Positions 22,355 to 33,428 of a stretch of 64,000 bases of DNA are shown piece by piece. Position numbers and translations under genes: made by a program. Below the pieces are notes generated by a model. The model did not search any database and was not told the origin of the DNA. It saw only the letters and a program-made list of their open reading frames with translations. Position 1 is the first letter of the stretch; each line of letters begins with the position of its first letter. The stretch is from Rhyacophila brunnea. Taxonomy: Eukaryota; Arthropoda; Insecta; Trichoptera; Rhyacophilidae. Where the stretch lies: contig JAGYXB010000693.1 of the NCBI GenBank assembly GCA_022495005.1, positions 124,001 through 188,000 of the forward strand. Direction: 5' to 3'.

Positions 22355-22560
22355 ACTGTGTCACAAAATGCGTGAGCGTACAAACCAGGTGACTCAAAAC
22401 AACAATACCGCGCGAGTGAAAGTTGAAACCAGACCACGGAGTCATCATACATCATCTCAAAGGTCAGTGTCTGGCATTCTGTTCCATCGTATCCACCCCT
22501 AGATCCGACCTCCTCATCTTCCCTCAAAATAATTACAGTCCACTTAAAAAAGCTCAACCA
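22355..22560 (+). repeat. R3 dispersed repeat, 3' fragment
   Basis: Contains GCGTGAGCGTACAAACCAGG, ATCTCAAAGGTCAGTGTCTGG and a degraded AAAAAAGCTCAACC end matching the R3 right part. Confidence 0.5.
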
Positions 22561-22589
22561 GTATCTATTCTTCGTCGAAACTTTAAGTA

Positions 22590-22834
22590 CCAGCGGATCT
22601 ATTCTATACACAAGGCCGCTAAAAAGTCACAGTATCCATTACATATACAATGTATTGAGGTATAATTGTTGTTACAATAAGTAAGCCGTCTCATCAGTCA
22701 AAATTCGCTTATTACAACAATACTAACCAACTTATTGTTATTATGTTACGATAAGTGCTAATAACTCTATACAAACCTACCCTAGTTATCACTTTATCAC
22801 TTTAGCGGCCTTGCGTATTGAATAGACCCGCAGG
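22590..22834. mobile_element. Small MITE with CAAGGCCGCTA ends
   Basis: The left end CCAGCGGATCTATTCTATAC (22590) and the inverted right end CCTGCGGGTCTATTCAATAC (complement at 22834) are about 35-bp terminal inverted repeats, both continuing into CAAGGCCGCTAAA. Inside are two more elements of F1, for example ACAATAAGTAAGCCGTCTCA. No coding capacity. A short member of the F1 fold-back family. Confidence 0.7.
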
Positions 22835-22947
22835 TCTTCTCAGTGTTATCCTTTGGATTTAGTCATTGCACCGCATCCTCCAGAAAAGTGAAAATTTCTG
22901 GAATATGTTTATTTACCCACAAGCACCACCAGATCAACAGTATAGCC

Positions 22948-23537
22948 CAGTGGCGAAGAGCGAAGAGAGGCTGGTAAGATTCGTCAAAAATAGTGCACAC
23001 AAAAAGCTTTCAGTCATATTTTTTTTTTCATTAAGCTAGGTGAACTGGTGAAACATTAAACTAGCTACTGGTTAGTGTTTAAAATCCAATTAACCATTGT
23101 CTAAAGCGAACCATAATAGTTTAGGTATACTATGGACGATCCGACAAAAATAGTCCACAATTTTTAGTCATACTTATTTATTTTTGTCGAATTAAGAATA
23201 TAGATTACAGGTGGTGCCGGTTAGTTATTCAAAATCCATTAAATCCAGCCAAAACCAAACCAGAATTGACAAAAAATATTCTTCCATCTATAAAATATCT
23301 AAAATTATGTATGGTTTAGTAGCATAATTTTAGTTACTGTATAGATAAACTAATATTTTTTTACTATTATCTAGTATGGTTTGGATTCAGCAGGGTTTAA
23401 TGATTTTTTTTAAATTAACAAACACTATCTACACATTGTAGCCTTCGTTCAATGAAAACAAATATATTTGTCAGACAAAATTTAATGTGCACTATCTATG
23501 TCGGATCTAAACAGCTTACCTCCACCCTTCGCCATTG
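22948..23537. mobile_element. hAT-like element H2, copy 1
   Basis: Left end CAGTGGCGAAG, right end (inverted) CAATGGCGAAGGGTGGAGG. Flanks GTATAGCC and GCATAGTC match 6 of 8, both differences being C/T transitions. That is consistent with a decayed 8-bp target duplication. The right half is clearly homologous to 63312-63716 (ACAAACACTATCTACAC, CTAAACAGCTTACCTCCACC). No transposase motif seen. Confidence 0.75.
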
Positions 23538-23749
23538 GCATAGTCTATCACTTTGTGGGATACATAAAGGATGGCTCTGTCTTCTGCTTTAAGAGCTTTC
23601 TTTACATCTTTCTGTAGATATCAAAAAATACTAAATTATTATCCTAGCACAGGTATGTAGCAATAGTTTTTTGTCGTATAATGCTTTAATAGAAGTTTTT
23701 TGTATGAAATTCTGTAAAACAAGTCATGTCAATGATAGTCTCTCTAGAT

Positions 23750-23866
23750 CAGTCTTTCTCAAAGTGGGCAATAACGCCCCCTTATGGGCGCTGGAGGCTT
23801 TCAGGGGGGCAGTAGAAGGCTCAATGAAAAGGGGGCATTAATAATATATAAGTTTGAGAACCTATG
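23750..23866. mobile_element. 117-bp hAT-like MITE
   Basis: Left end CAGTCTTTCTCAAAG, right end (inverted) CATAGGTTCTCAAACTT. Flanks CTCTAGAT and CTCTAAAT match 7 of 8. The interior has the GGGC...GCCC repeats and CAGGGGGGCA typical of short hAT derivatives. Too short to code. Confidence 0.8.
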
Positions 23867-24250
23867 CTCTAAATGAATAAATAAGATGATGAAATATTAT
23901 ACTTTGCATGAATATGCACGTTTGTTATGTTTATAAAATAAGTGGTTTAATAACCTAATCATCTCTTGAGTTTTAACCAAGCAACTTCAAACAAAAACAA
24001 ATGATTAAACTTTCGAGCCAAACGCGGTTATACTGCCATATTATTAATCTGTAAAAAGAAGATTGTGTACTTACTAACTCTGATGGAATAAACTTACTTT
24101 ACTACGAACAGTGGCGAAGGCTATCTGCTAGAGGAAGGTTGGCAATGGATAATTTAAAATAATAATTCACACGTATATAGACATACGTACTGTCAATTCC
24201 CTCCATTTTCGAATGTGAGAAACAAACTGTCACTTTTATTTTTAGTATAG
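23867..24250. other. Anonymous sequence with a possible H2 left end
   Basis: CAGTGGCGAAGGCTATCTGC at about 24110 resembles the left end of element H2 but lacks a matching right end. Otherwise nothing recognised. Confidence 0.35.
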
Positions 24251-24660
24251 TTTTTCGTCTGGATTTTAGGATTTAGAGAGGTGAACAAATAACACACCGG
24301 AATTGTTTTGGAAACGGCAAGGTATATTTAAGTTAATATTATATAATAGTTACATTTTTAATAATTAATTTTACGGAGGACGAAATGTATGCGTTTGCAA
24401 TTTGGCTGTTGGCAGCGTTCTGCGCGCCATCTTGTGTTTTCGCTTTTCGACAAGAGCCGTTGTTGAAAGACGGCGACGTTGCAATATTTCAACGGTCATA
24501 ATCTACGGCATTGCCGTCTCGGCTCTGTTATTATTATTTATTTTCGTAATCAGCGCTTTACTATTTGTTGGACTTGATACCGATTCGGGCCTCTCCATAT
24601 ACATAAAGACATCCCCAAATGGGGACCATACGGGGGTGCCACAGTACATAAACGTTTAAA
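24251..24660 (+). pseudogene. Unidentified coding-like block, member 2 of an inverted pair
   Basis: Homologous to minus 8226-8702, with GAACAAATAACACACCGGAA and ACGGCAAGGT in the leader. A frame starting at ATG 24385 opens with a signal-peptide-like stretch (MYAFAIWLLAAFCAPSC, then VFAF) and stops at 24499-24501 after 38 codons. An overlapping frame (24402-24659, 85 codons) is also hydrophobic. The later DNA (TTATTTTCGTAATCA...ACATCCCCAAAT) matches the other member but needs one-base shifts to give a similar protein. I do not recognise a family. A first exon with signal peptide is possible, yet the duplicated leader and indels favour a pseudogene pair or transposon relic. Confidence 0.4.
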
Positions 24661-24663
24661 ATA

Positions 24664-25090
24664 ATAATTACAAGATAAAAGAACTTTTTATATACCACGT
24701 TTTTAAATTTTCTGTTGAATCATATAAACTTGACAATTCTATGTATTAATAATTTATGACAAATAAGGCAATTGTCAACAAATCAATCAGAACACGATGC
24801 CAGTGCATTCTTTTAATGCCATATTTTAGCAGAATTGAATTCATTTTCAGTTAATTCTGTTTTGTATGGAAAGTTGTTTCAGAAAAATCCGTAAAAAGTA
24901 AAAGACTATTATTGGTTGCTAAGGGGTGGTCCTAACAACTAAATTAATAATACATACGTGTGTTACTATGGAAATCAAAATGATGTTTTAGTATTCTATA
25001 TATTTTGTTTATTTGTTTGTTTGTTTTTTATTTACTTCTTATCAAGTACAAGTTTGAGCATATTGAGCATAATAAGTCAACAGAAACGTC
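24664..25090. repeat. R1 dispersed repeat, copy B, rearranged
   Basis: 24664-24790 is the R1 left end in plus orientation, including ACAATTCTATGTATTAATAA. From about 24787 the sequence switches to the minus orientation of the R1 interior (CAGAACACGATGCCAGTGCA, GGTTGCTAAGGGGTGGTCCT). It ends with the AAGTACAAGTTTGAGCATAT block also seen in copies H and I. So two R1 subtypes are joined head to head. Confidence 0.7.
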
Positions 25091-26614
25091 TTAAACTTAT
25101 AATTTTTAATGTCAACAATATATAAAATAATAAATAAATTGAAATTGAATTAAGAACAGAGACAGTATGGCAGAACATACACTCAACCAAATGAGAGAGG
25201 TAGAGACAGGGAAAAGACATAAAAATGTCGACATATTATGGCACTGCCATCTGATAATAATATTTACTTGTAAAAAAATATTCTTTTACAAATCAAAGTA
25301 AACGTCAAAAGATTTTAAAATCGTTTAACTGAGTACCTTCCACTGCACAGTCAACGATGAAGTTAGTATGAACTTCACAGATAAATTGCGATGGAGACGT
25401 TGGTTGTATAATCAGTCTTTCGTAGTCAGACAATGCAAACTAAGTTAGTGCTGCTTAGCATTTTTTTTTTAAAGAAAACTAACTAAAAATTATTGTAAAA
25501 GACATAACTCTTTACTAAGAAAAACTATTAGAGTTCTAATCAGCAGTTTTGACAGAGATGAGTTTTGTTAGTTTTTTTTCTACTTTTTGAAACGCTTTCT
25601 TTTTAGTGGGTACTTCCGTTTTTATAGGAGTAATTTTATGGAACATCATACTTCAATGAATGGTATGATTTTTTTTAAATATTTTACAGTTTTCATGTTA
25701 TTATCTAGTATAATAAAAATGATTGCTTCTTAAGATTAAACTAGGTTTTTATTACATGCTAGTAGCGATTAATTCTTTATATAAAAACCATCTTATACGG
25801 CAAACACGATGTGTATTTAATTTATTTTAACAAATCAATTGATTTTTAGACATGTGTCATTCAAATTGAACAAAAGTACCATCAATATTTTCGATTAATA
25901 GACCATGGTTTCTCAAAGAGTATAAGTGCATTCCTTTGGAGGAATCTGGAAGTTTTTCTGGTTCCAGTAGCAGTAAAACATTTTTTTTAAATGGATAATA
26001 ATAAGACACAACAAATTGTCGTATTAACAATTTTAAGCAAACATGTATTCATTTATTATTAGCGATAGTCTGCGACTTTTTCCACCTGAAATACTATAAA
26101 AAAAATTACTTAATAGCAATGTTCTCTCTAAGGAGTCCGCGTGTGCGCGCGCACACCTACCAAAATATGTCCGCACACATGTTTTCATCCCCCGCACAGT
26201 ACTCACACAAAAACATTGTAAAAGAAAGTTTCAAGAAGAGATCACCATATCCGTCCCGTTCTATTACATACCAAAGTATACCAAAAAAGATACGTATTTT
26301 AGTGTTTAGCAATGACCACATAAATGTGCCGGGTCCTCTTCATTTCCTTTGACATGTTTCAAGTTGCAAGAAACATCGTCAGTACAGTCTCATAGTAGTC
26401 CTTATTGTGAAAACATCACAGTTCTTACAATATTTTTAAACGGTAAAAGTGTTCGTGCCAAAAAGCAGTGTTTTTTACTTAAAATATTTATAATACAAAA
26501 ATTTTAATCAATTTTTGTAATAAATAACCACAGGTGTGTTCAGTGTACGTAACAAAACAATTCAAGTGAACAATACAATTGCTTGCACAGTTACATAATA
26601 ATATTATATATTGG
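25091..26614. other. Anonymous AT-rich sequence
   Basis: The plus frame at 26119-26352 starts in an alternating GTGTGCGCGCGCACAC tract and has no domain. No shared repeat recognised. Confidence 0.35.
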
Positions 26615-26655
26615 TATTTTGTAGTTGTGATCATTATCGTCACAACTACAAAATA
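26615..26655. repeat. Perfect 16-bp hairpin
   Basis: TATTTTGTAGTTGTGA at 26615-26630 is followed after nine bases by its exact complement at 26640-26655. The transcript could form a stable hairpin, but arms of 16 bp are shorter than a typical miRNA precursor. Confidence 0.6.
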
Positions 26656-26989
26656 AAAGAGAAGTTTCTAACTAGGATTTAGAATATAGAGTAAAGTGTA
26701 AGAGAAGAGAGAACATGAGACTTAAGCAAACAAAGAAGGGCCATGGATTACCTGCATCTCTTTCAAGCTGAACAATAATTACTTCCGTAACCTCGCAACT
26801 GACAACTGTAAAATTAATTTAGAAAACAAGAAGGCATTACACGGCTGAAGGCACGTGCAATCTATGGCTAAAGATGTAAATAATAATGTCCTGGGCGCCA
26901 CACGATCTCGAAACCGTAAAAGATAATAATTTTATAACAGTGTGGAATAAAGTGGGAACAATAAATTAAAGATCAATTTATATACTTGA

Positions 26990-27241
26990 CAGAATTATTT
27001 TTGTCAAAGCAAGAAATTAGAATTACATTAAAAGGTTATTAAGCGGCTCGATATTGAAATTTTGAATTACTAAAAGAAATACGAGCAGCTAAGTTAGAAA
27101 AGAAACATTGAAATTATTATTAGAAATTATTATTGTCAAAGCAAGAAATTAGAATTACATTAAAAGGTTATTAAGCGGCTCGATATTGAAATTTTGAATT
27201 ACTAAAAGAAATACGAGCAGCTAAGTTAGAAAAGAAACATT
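26990..27241. repeat. Two-copy tandem duplication, period 132 bp
   Basis: The unit beginning TTGTCAAAGCAAGAAATTAG at 27001 starts again at 27133 and stays identical by eye through AAGAAACATT at 27109 and 27241. The short join includes an AAATTATTATTAG direct repeat. Near identity implies a recent local duplication. No frame is preserved across it. Confidence 0.85.
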
Positions 27242-28485
27242 AAAAGAGTAGTGAATCAAATAATAATAGTTTTAAAATACCAAAATGGAACGACAAGAGG
27301 CCTCAGCACTGCGACCGCAATCGTGCTCCTTTGAGTGACGTCCATTAAAAATGTTGGGTAAAACTAAAGCGGAGCACGACTTTACTGGATGACAGACAGA
27401 ATCAAAAAGCCCTGTTGCTTGTTTCACACCTTGCGACGTCCGTTGCGGCCGGAAATTCTATCAGCGACATCTTTCAAATTGCGTACGCTCCATCGACGTG
27501 ACCATAGATATTCGTCGGGGTTGCCAGAGGTATGAATGTTTGTTATGTTCATTTTGAACATAACAATATTATATAGTACAATTATTATACTTATTATTTA
27601 TTATAGAAAACTTATCCGCTAAAAATGTGAATAGGAGTGGATGTAATATTTCAAATGGAATTGAAATGGCTCTCTGACAAGATATTCATAATCACGTATC
27701 TAAATACACAGATATTCCCGAGTATTATGCATTCGAATTCGTCGAACTTTGACTTAAATTTTAAACTTTGTCATTAAAAAAGAAATTGTATGTGTATGTT
27801 TGTAGGGGAGGTGTGTAAATTTACAGCACCGGATGAAACCTACCCTGCACAGATGCGTTGATGATCCGCACACACAATATAAAAATTAGAGGGAACGTTG
27901 CTAAACAGATATAGGTACAAAAGATTCGATTTGAACTTTGCAAATTAATCAGATATACAACGGGTGGATCTAAGAACACGTCCCTCTACCGGCACCTCAC
28001 ATTATCACTCTACCGCTGCTATTTTATCGCTTTGCCAACTTGTTTTTCAATTTTATTATAAGCTTCGTTGAAACCCACGCGTAGTTAATAGCCGGATAAT
28101 AGCCTAGAACCCCTCTACCGGCATCTCATCTCACCACTATCCCACCGCTAATGATTAGCGACGACTAAGCCCACGTGGTAGAAAAAGGATGTATAACAAA
28201 TAGTATAGTATAGTAATAAGAATAATAAGCTGTACATAATAGTAATAGCAATTAAGTAACGACTCAGATAATCATTTTCATTCATTCACACATACAACAT
28301 TCATTCACATAAACAATCATTTATTTTGAAGAATTACTCATTTGAATTGATATGAATTGACAGTTAACAAAATAAAAGAAATTACTCATTTCCTCATTTA
28401 TTAAATTATTTTATTATAAGTAGCTTGGTACACAGTGTATAATATGAGAAACTAGGTATGTACATACCTACAAACCTATATAAAA
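27242..28485. other. Anonymous sequence with a diverged local repeat
   Basis: CCTCTACCGGCACCTCAC at about 27983 and CCTCTACCGGCATCTCAT at about 28112 head two related segments of about 40 bp. GAATTGACAGTTAACAAAAT near 28354 is an inverted fragment of the 2505-2690 repeat. No gene recognised. Confidence 0.4.
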
Positions 28486-28983
28486 TAATTACAAGATAAA
28501 TAGAACTTTGTATATACCACGTTTTTAAATTTTCTGTTGAATCATATAAACTTGACAATTCTATGTATTAATAATTTAGGACAAATAAGGCAATTGTCAA
28601 CAAATCATTTTTTTGCTATTTGCAACAAACAAACAAATATAGAATACTGAAATGTCATTTTGATTTCCATAGTAACGCATGTATATATTAATAATTTAGT
28701 TGCTAGGAGAACCCCCTTAGCAACTAATAATAGTGGATTGGATTACGGATTTCTTCCGAAATAACTGTTCATACAAAACAGAATTAACTGAAAATGAATT
28801 CAATTCTGCTTAAAGATGGCTAAAAGTATTATAAAAATGCATCGGCATTGTGTTCTGATATATTCTAAAAGTTTCAAGTGTCTAGATAGTCGGGAAGTTA
28901 GTTAAAAATTGATTGCAAGATTTTTACTGGATAAACAACCACTGGACAAACAAGAATACGAGCTAAGAAAAACGTGGTAAAAT
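28486..28983 (+). repeat. R1 dispersed repeat, copy C (long subtype)
   Basis: Complete copy from AATTACAAGATAAATAG to AAAAACGTGGTAAAA, including the ACAATTCTATGTATTAATAA block and AAGGCAATTGTCAACAAATC. It faces copy D, about 260 bp away, in the opposite orientation. Confidence 0.8.
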
Positions 28984-29109
28984 GGCCAAAAATAGAACTA
29001 CTAACTACCATAGGACGCCATTTTGAAAATATCATTTGAATGTCAGATTTTGTCCAGTTACGAGTCTTGATTGGGTAGTTTTCAACAATGGCTCCCCCAT
29101 CCTATTTTT

Positions 29110-29243
29110 CAGATAAGTTTGTAGGTCTGTATGTATATGTATTTAATAATTATTAACGGCTAAACCCCACCACCTAAAATGTAGTGGAGCCGCCTCTGTC
29201 AACGACCCTATCAAAGATGGAGCAGCAGATTCTGCAATATTTT
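29110..29243. repeat. Direct repeat flanking R1 copy D, left
   Basis: CAGATAAGTTTGTAGGTCTG through GATGGAGCAGCAGATTCTGC is repeated at 29742-29869 with few changes. The two lie immediately left and right of R1 copy D. Confidence 0.75.
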
Positions 29244-29741
29244 TACAACGTTTTTATTAGATCGTATTTTTATTTGTCCGGTGGTTGTTTATCCAGTACA
29301 AATCTTGCAATCGATTTTTAACTAACTTCCCGACTAGCTAGAGACATTTGAAACTTTTAGAACATATCAGAACACGATGCCAATGCATTCTTTTAATACT
29401 TTTAGCCATCTTTAAGTAGAATTGAATTCATTTTCAGTTAATTCTGTTTTGTATGAAAAGTTATTTCGGAAGAAATCCGTAATTCAATCCACTGTTATTG
29501 GTTGCTAAGGAGAGGTGGTCCTAGCAACTAAATTATTAATATATACGTGCGTTACTATGGAAATCAAAATGACATTTCAGTATTCTATGTTTGTTTGTTG
29601 AAAAATAGCAAAAAAATGATTTGTTGACAATTACCTTATTTTTCCTAAATTATTGATACATAGAATTTTCAAGTTTATATGATTCAACAGAAAATTTAAA
29701 AACGTGGTATATAAAAAAATATTTTTATCTTGTAATTATTT
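29240..29741 (-). repeat. R1 dispersed repeat, copy D (long subtype, inverted)
   Basis: Starts (plus strand) TTTTACAACGTTTTTATTAG, complement of the R1 right end, and ends at TATCTTGTAATTATT, complement of the R1 left end. It contains the long-subtype interior. Direct repeats of about 130 bp flank it. Confidence 0.8.
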
Positions 29742-29869
29742 CAGATACGTTTGTAGGTCTGTATGTATATTTAATAATTAATGGTAAGCCCCACCACCTA
29801 GAAAGTCGTAGAGCCGCCACTGTCAACGATCCTATCAAAGATGGAGCAGCAGATTATGCAATATTTTTT
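29742..29869. repeat. Direct repeat flanking R1 copy D, right
   Basis: Second copy of the 29110-29243 segment, with the shared GAGCCGCC(A/T)CTGTCAACGA and CCTATCAAAGATGGAGCAGC. Confidence 0.75.
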
Positions 29870-29989
29870 AAAACTAACATTCTCAAATTTCCAAAAGTAC
29901 CTACAATTATTAAAAATATATGTACTGACCAGTTTTTGGTTATTTCAATTAACAATAAATATTTTTTATGTTCGCAATCCTACTGTAAT

Positions 29990-30040
29990 ATTTTTTTTTC
30001 CGACCATGTCCGATCCTAATAAGATCATATTATTATGGGC
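29990..30040 (-). mobile_element. SINE S1 3'-end fragment
   Basis: CGACCATGTCCGATCCTAAT followed by AAGATCATAT and ATGGGC is the complement of the S1 3' end seen at 43988-44015. It lies inside a 110-codon plus frame (29841-30173), which is therefore a chance frame. Confidence 0.6.
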
Positions 30041-31329
30041 TACTAGGTATATTCATATTTTTTTCTGCTTTAACGGTCTCCGAAATATTTTTCATATTTT
30101 TACTTTTATTCACAGGTGTAAAACGGTTTATGAAACACTCATATACTTAGATAATTCTAAGAATATATCATGAAATCAAATTTACTTAATGAAGTGTGAC
30201 ATATGGCATAGTTCTTAAAATTCTTATTGTTAAAATAGGGTCGGGTCAACTTAGCAGATTCGGTGTACTTCTTTGAACTTCTATATGCGATGTATAATTG
30301 TATTTTCACTGCTTATGTATGTTTATAATATTATGTTCTGTTCTTATATTTTTATTTTTATCGCTTTTATTACTTTTTTATTCTTTTTTATAATAATGTT
30401 TCATGTCAATTTATAATTTGTAATGTCGCAATATGTTAAACAATAAATTGAATTGAATTGAATAGTGAAAATCATATAAAGTTAAAGCAATAGTAATTCT
30501 AAGATATCTCTCACACGTGCCAATGCAGCTGTTAATTCTGCGACTTCAAAGACAATATTAATACCTACACAAAGCCAATTTCCAAACGGCACCCCATTTC
30601 AATACATTGGCAGCCATTGGAGTGCGCTTGTATTGTCAATTGTGTCAGAGCGGCGATTACTTGCTCACTGCTTAAGATTTAAGTGCGCTACGTACCCGCT
30701 TTACTGGCGCTCAACGGCCTCGATTATTATTTAAGTGCCCATTCCGGCCCTGTAATAATTATCGACTCGGGGTTTCTTTAATACTCCATGAAAAACTTAA
30801 ACTCAGTGAGGTTTATTTTTATGTCGTCGGTTGGGTTAAACTCTGTTCAGCTAGTAAACGACAATTTTATTCAAATTGAAAATACCATCGATTCCACATA
30901 ATTGGAACACATCGGGAATAGGATATTCTGGCCCAATTAAGCGAGAGAATTCCACAAAAAATTAAACAAAGAATATTTTTATTTAAAAAAAATATTGTCA
31001 CCTTGACCTTTCTGTTACTCTCTGTGTCAATGAATCACGATTACAATTATTATGGTGAAAAAAAAATTCAATCCGTGTCAGCATATTGATCGGCGATATT
31101 AAATACCCATTTCCCGGAGTGTCCAATTATTGTAAACTCAGTAAATAGCTTACTGCAAGACTGTTTCCGCAATATCCATTTTTCCACATAGTAGCAAACT
31201 CCATAATATAGTAACTGACTCAATTACAATAATTATTTCCTAAATATTCGTTTCATGATATTATTTTGATTGTAAGTAGGTAAATCAATAAATAGCGGAT
31301 CATAATTCATTAGACATGTCACTCGAATA
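30041..31329. other. Anonymous sequence with a TTGAA microsatellite tail
   Basis: AATAAATTGAATTGAATTGA at about 30442-30465 follows AT-rich sequence. This is how many insect LINE or SINE copies end, but I cannot identify a body. The remaining 30.5-31.3 kb shows nothing recognised. Confidence 0.35.
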
Positions 31330-31560
31330 TAAGTTGCCAGCCTGTTAGAATCGCTCCGCACAACATCTCATTCTACCGAGATTCGGACCTCGGAACAGTA
31401 TCATAAGTATTGTAACATAACTACTGTAATATACTTTTGTACCGACTGTTTACGCTGCAAATAAAACTCGCTCCTCTATCCATCGGAGCAACCACCAAAT
31501 CTCGACTTCTCATCTCTCCTTCTGACGACCTCTTCATCCACAACACCATGACCCCCACAC
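31330..31560 (+). repeat. LTR-like repeat, copy 1
   Basis: Shared with 45826-46075: CTCCGCACA, ACAGTATCATAAGTATTGTA, ACCGACTGTTTA and CTCTATCCATCGGAGCAACC. The GCAAATAAAACTCGCTC segment contains an AATAAA polyadenylation signal shortly before the GGAGCAACCACC end. That arrangement is typical of an LTR, but terminal TG/CA, target duplications and internal gag-pol were not found. Confidence 0.45.
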
Positions 31561-33005
31561 AAATATAAATCGGTTTACACCACTTACAGATATATTATAG
31601 TATAGGTGTTTATAGTAGCAGTATTATTCTTCTATGAGTTACTATTTCATTAATTTAAATCACTACATACTCATATAATAAAATTATTGTTCGTCACCCC
31701 CAGTTCTAACTTATTATAAAATACTAACAATTATAATATTATAATATTATAATATGAGTAATGAATAAAATTAATGAAAAAGTAACAAATATTAGCTCAT
31801 AGAAGAATCGTACTGTAAGTTACCATACGTATACCCAGTAGTTTCAATAGTAAAAAAAATCCCCTGGCTGGTAGCGATAACAGAAAAGCCTTATATACTT
31901 TATCAAATAGGTAATATACGATATTATATAGATATAGCAAAGAATCTTTTTACTTTGGCTTAAGAGTCTAGACTACTATGCTTTTTTATACCAAAATAAA
32001 ATGTAGATGTGGAGAGATTTCAATCCTCGTCAAAAAACTATTACCTACCCAATAATGAAGAAAATCCATAACCACTATGACATCACAAATTTACAAAACA
32101 ATCATTGTTTATTCAGTATTTTGTTTCACTACACATAACAATAAATAATGCGGATTGGAATGCTTCCTTTATAATTTTAAATAATTCAAATTGTTTGTAT
32201 CTATCAGCGGCAAAGACTATACCATACTAGGCGAGTATTTAAAACTTATCTTCTTAAGAAAAATAACTTTAATATATTTAATTTAATAATATTATATAAC
32301 ATATTTAAATAATCAAATATTATATAAAAATAATTTATTCAATATTCCAACGACATCAATCGTATAATTATTTAAGAATATATTATAATAAGCACAATAT
32401 CTGTAGAATCTCTCGAAAGTTAAAAAAAAAATACGTCACATCTCGTCTCTCTTCAAAATTGTATTGTATGGATTATTTGTTGGTGAATCCAGGCGTTTTT
32501 TTGTATTTAGTTTATACCACGTGACGTCAAGATGTCTGTAACAGTCCTTACTAATCGATAGGTTGTTGAATCAGCGCCTAACATATTTGCCCATAATATT
32601 ATTATATATGGCTACAGGTTTGTTCAAAACAATTAATAATAAGATACTTTTAATAAATAATTTCTATGGGATACAATCACATGTGAATATGCACTGTTGT
32701 TAAAAATAAAAATTATCTCTTGATTTTTATTTATCAGTTAGTTCAGTCATAGACTAATATAAGTTATTCAGTAAGTTATGTCAGTTGATATCTTAAAATG
32801 TCTTGTTTTATAGGTGAAATTATAAATTGTTTGGAACAGATATAAAATAACGGATTTTTTCAAAGATGAAAATAATATATTGTGAACGTATGTTACGTTT
32901 ATAAATGTTTACTAAAATACATATGTAATTTAAACTCATTGCTTTATTTTATATGCGATTATTTCTTCTATGAAAAAAATGTCATCAGCAAAGCGCAGAT
33001 GACTC
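31561..33005. other. Anonymous AT-rich sequence
   Basis: Includes the short ATAATATT palindromic run near 31735. No gene or shared repeat recognised. Confidence 0.35.
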
Positions 33006-33428
33006 AGATCATGGCTCCCACAAGGGAGGGGTCTGACAGGGCTCTAGCCTAGGGGCCCGCGCTCAGGGAGGGGGGGGGGCAGCGTGACCGGTCAATCAGA
33101 TATGTGAGATAAGCACACATCACAAATGTGATCATCACACACCCTAATAGTAAAAAAGTATCGCGAAGGCGTAGTTTAGGCGCGTTAACATTTAATAAAT
33201 GAGGTTGTAAAATGCAATTTTTTAATATTTTTTTCACCACTCGACAACTCTATAATTCAAGTAGATGTATTAAAACTACAAAAATCGCTAAAAATAAACT
33301 GACAGCCCTTACTTTTACATCATTTTCAAACTCTTATGTTGTGCATCACACACGCTATTAAACTTAGCGATAGGTAGGGGGCCCACCAAAAATCCTGGCC
33401 GGGGGGCCAGCTTTAGAATGTGGGGGTC
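33006..33428 (-). mobile_element. Internal fragment of the nested hAT-like family
   Basis: The minus strand matches the interior of 11388-12239: GCGGGCCC-type blocks, TTATCTCAC after GTGTG, and GGGAGCCATGA. No CAG ends are present. It directly abuts a LINE fragment at 33429. The plus strand has a run of nine or more G at about 33070. Confidence 0.6.

Noticed and set aside
26119..26352. 77-codon frame starting MFSLRSPRVRAHTY
   Set aside because: Begins in a GTGCGCGCGCAC alternating tract; no homology pattern recognised.
26990..27241. CRISPR-like or satellite array
   Set aside because: Only two units with no spacers; a simple tandem duplication.
29841..30173. 110-codon plus frame as a gene
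   Set aside because: It runs through a direct repeat and an inverted SINE fragment, has low-complexity AT-rich composition and no domain.
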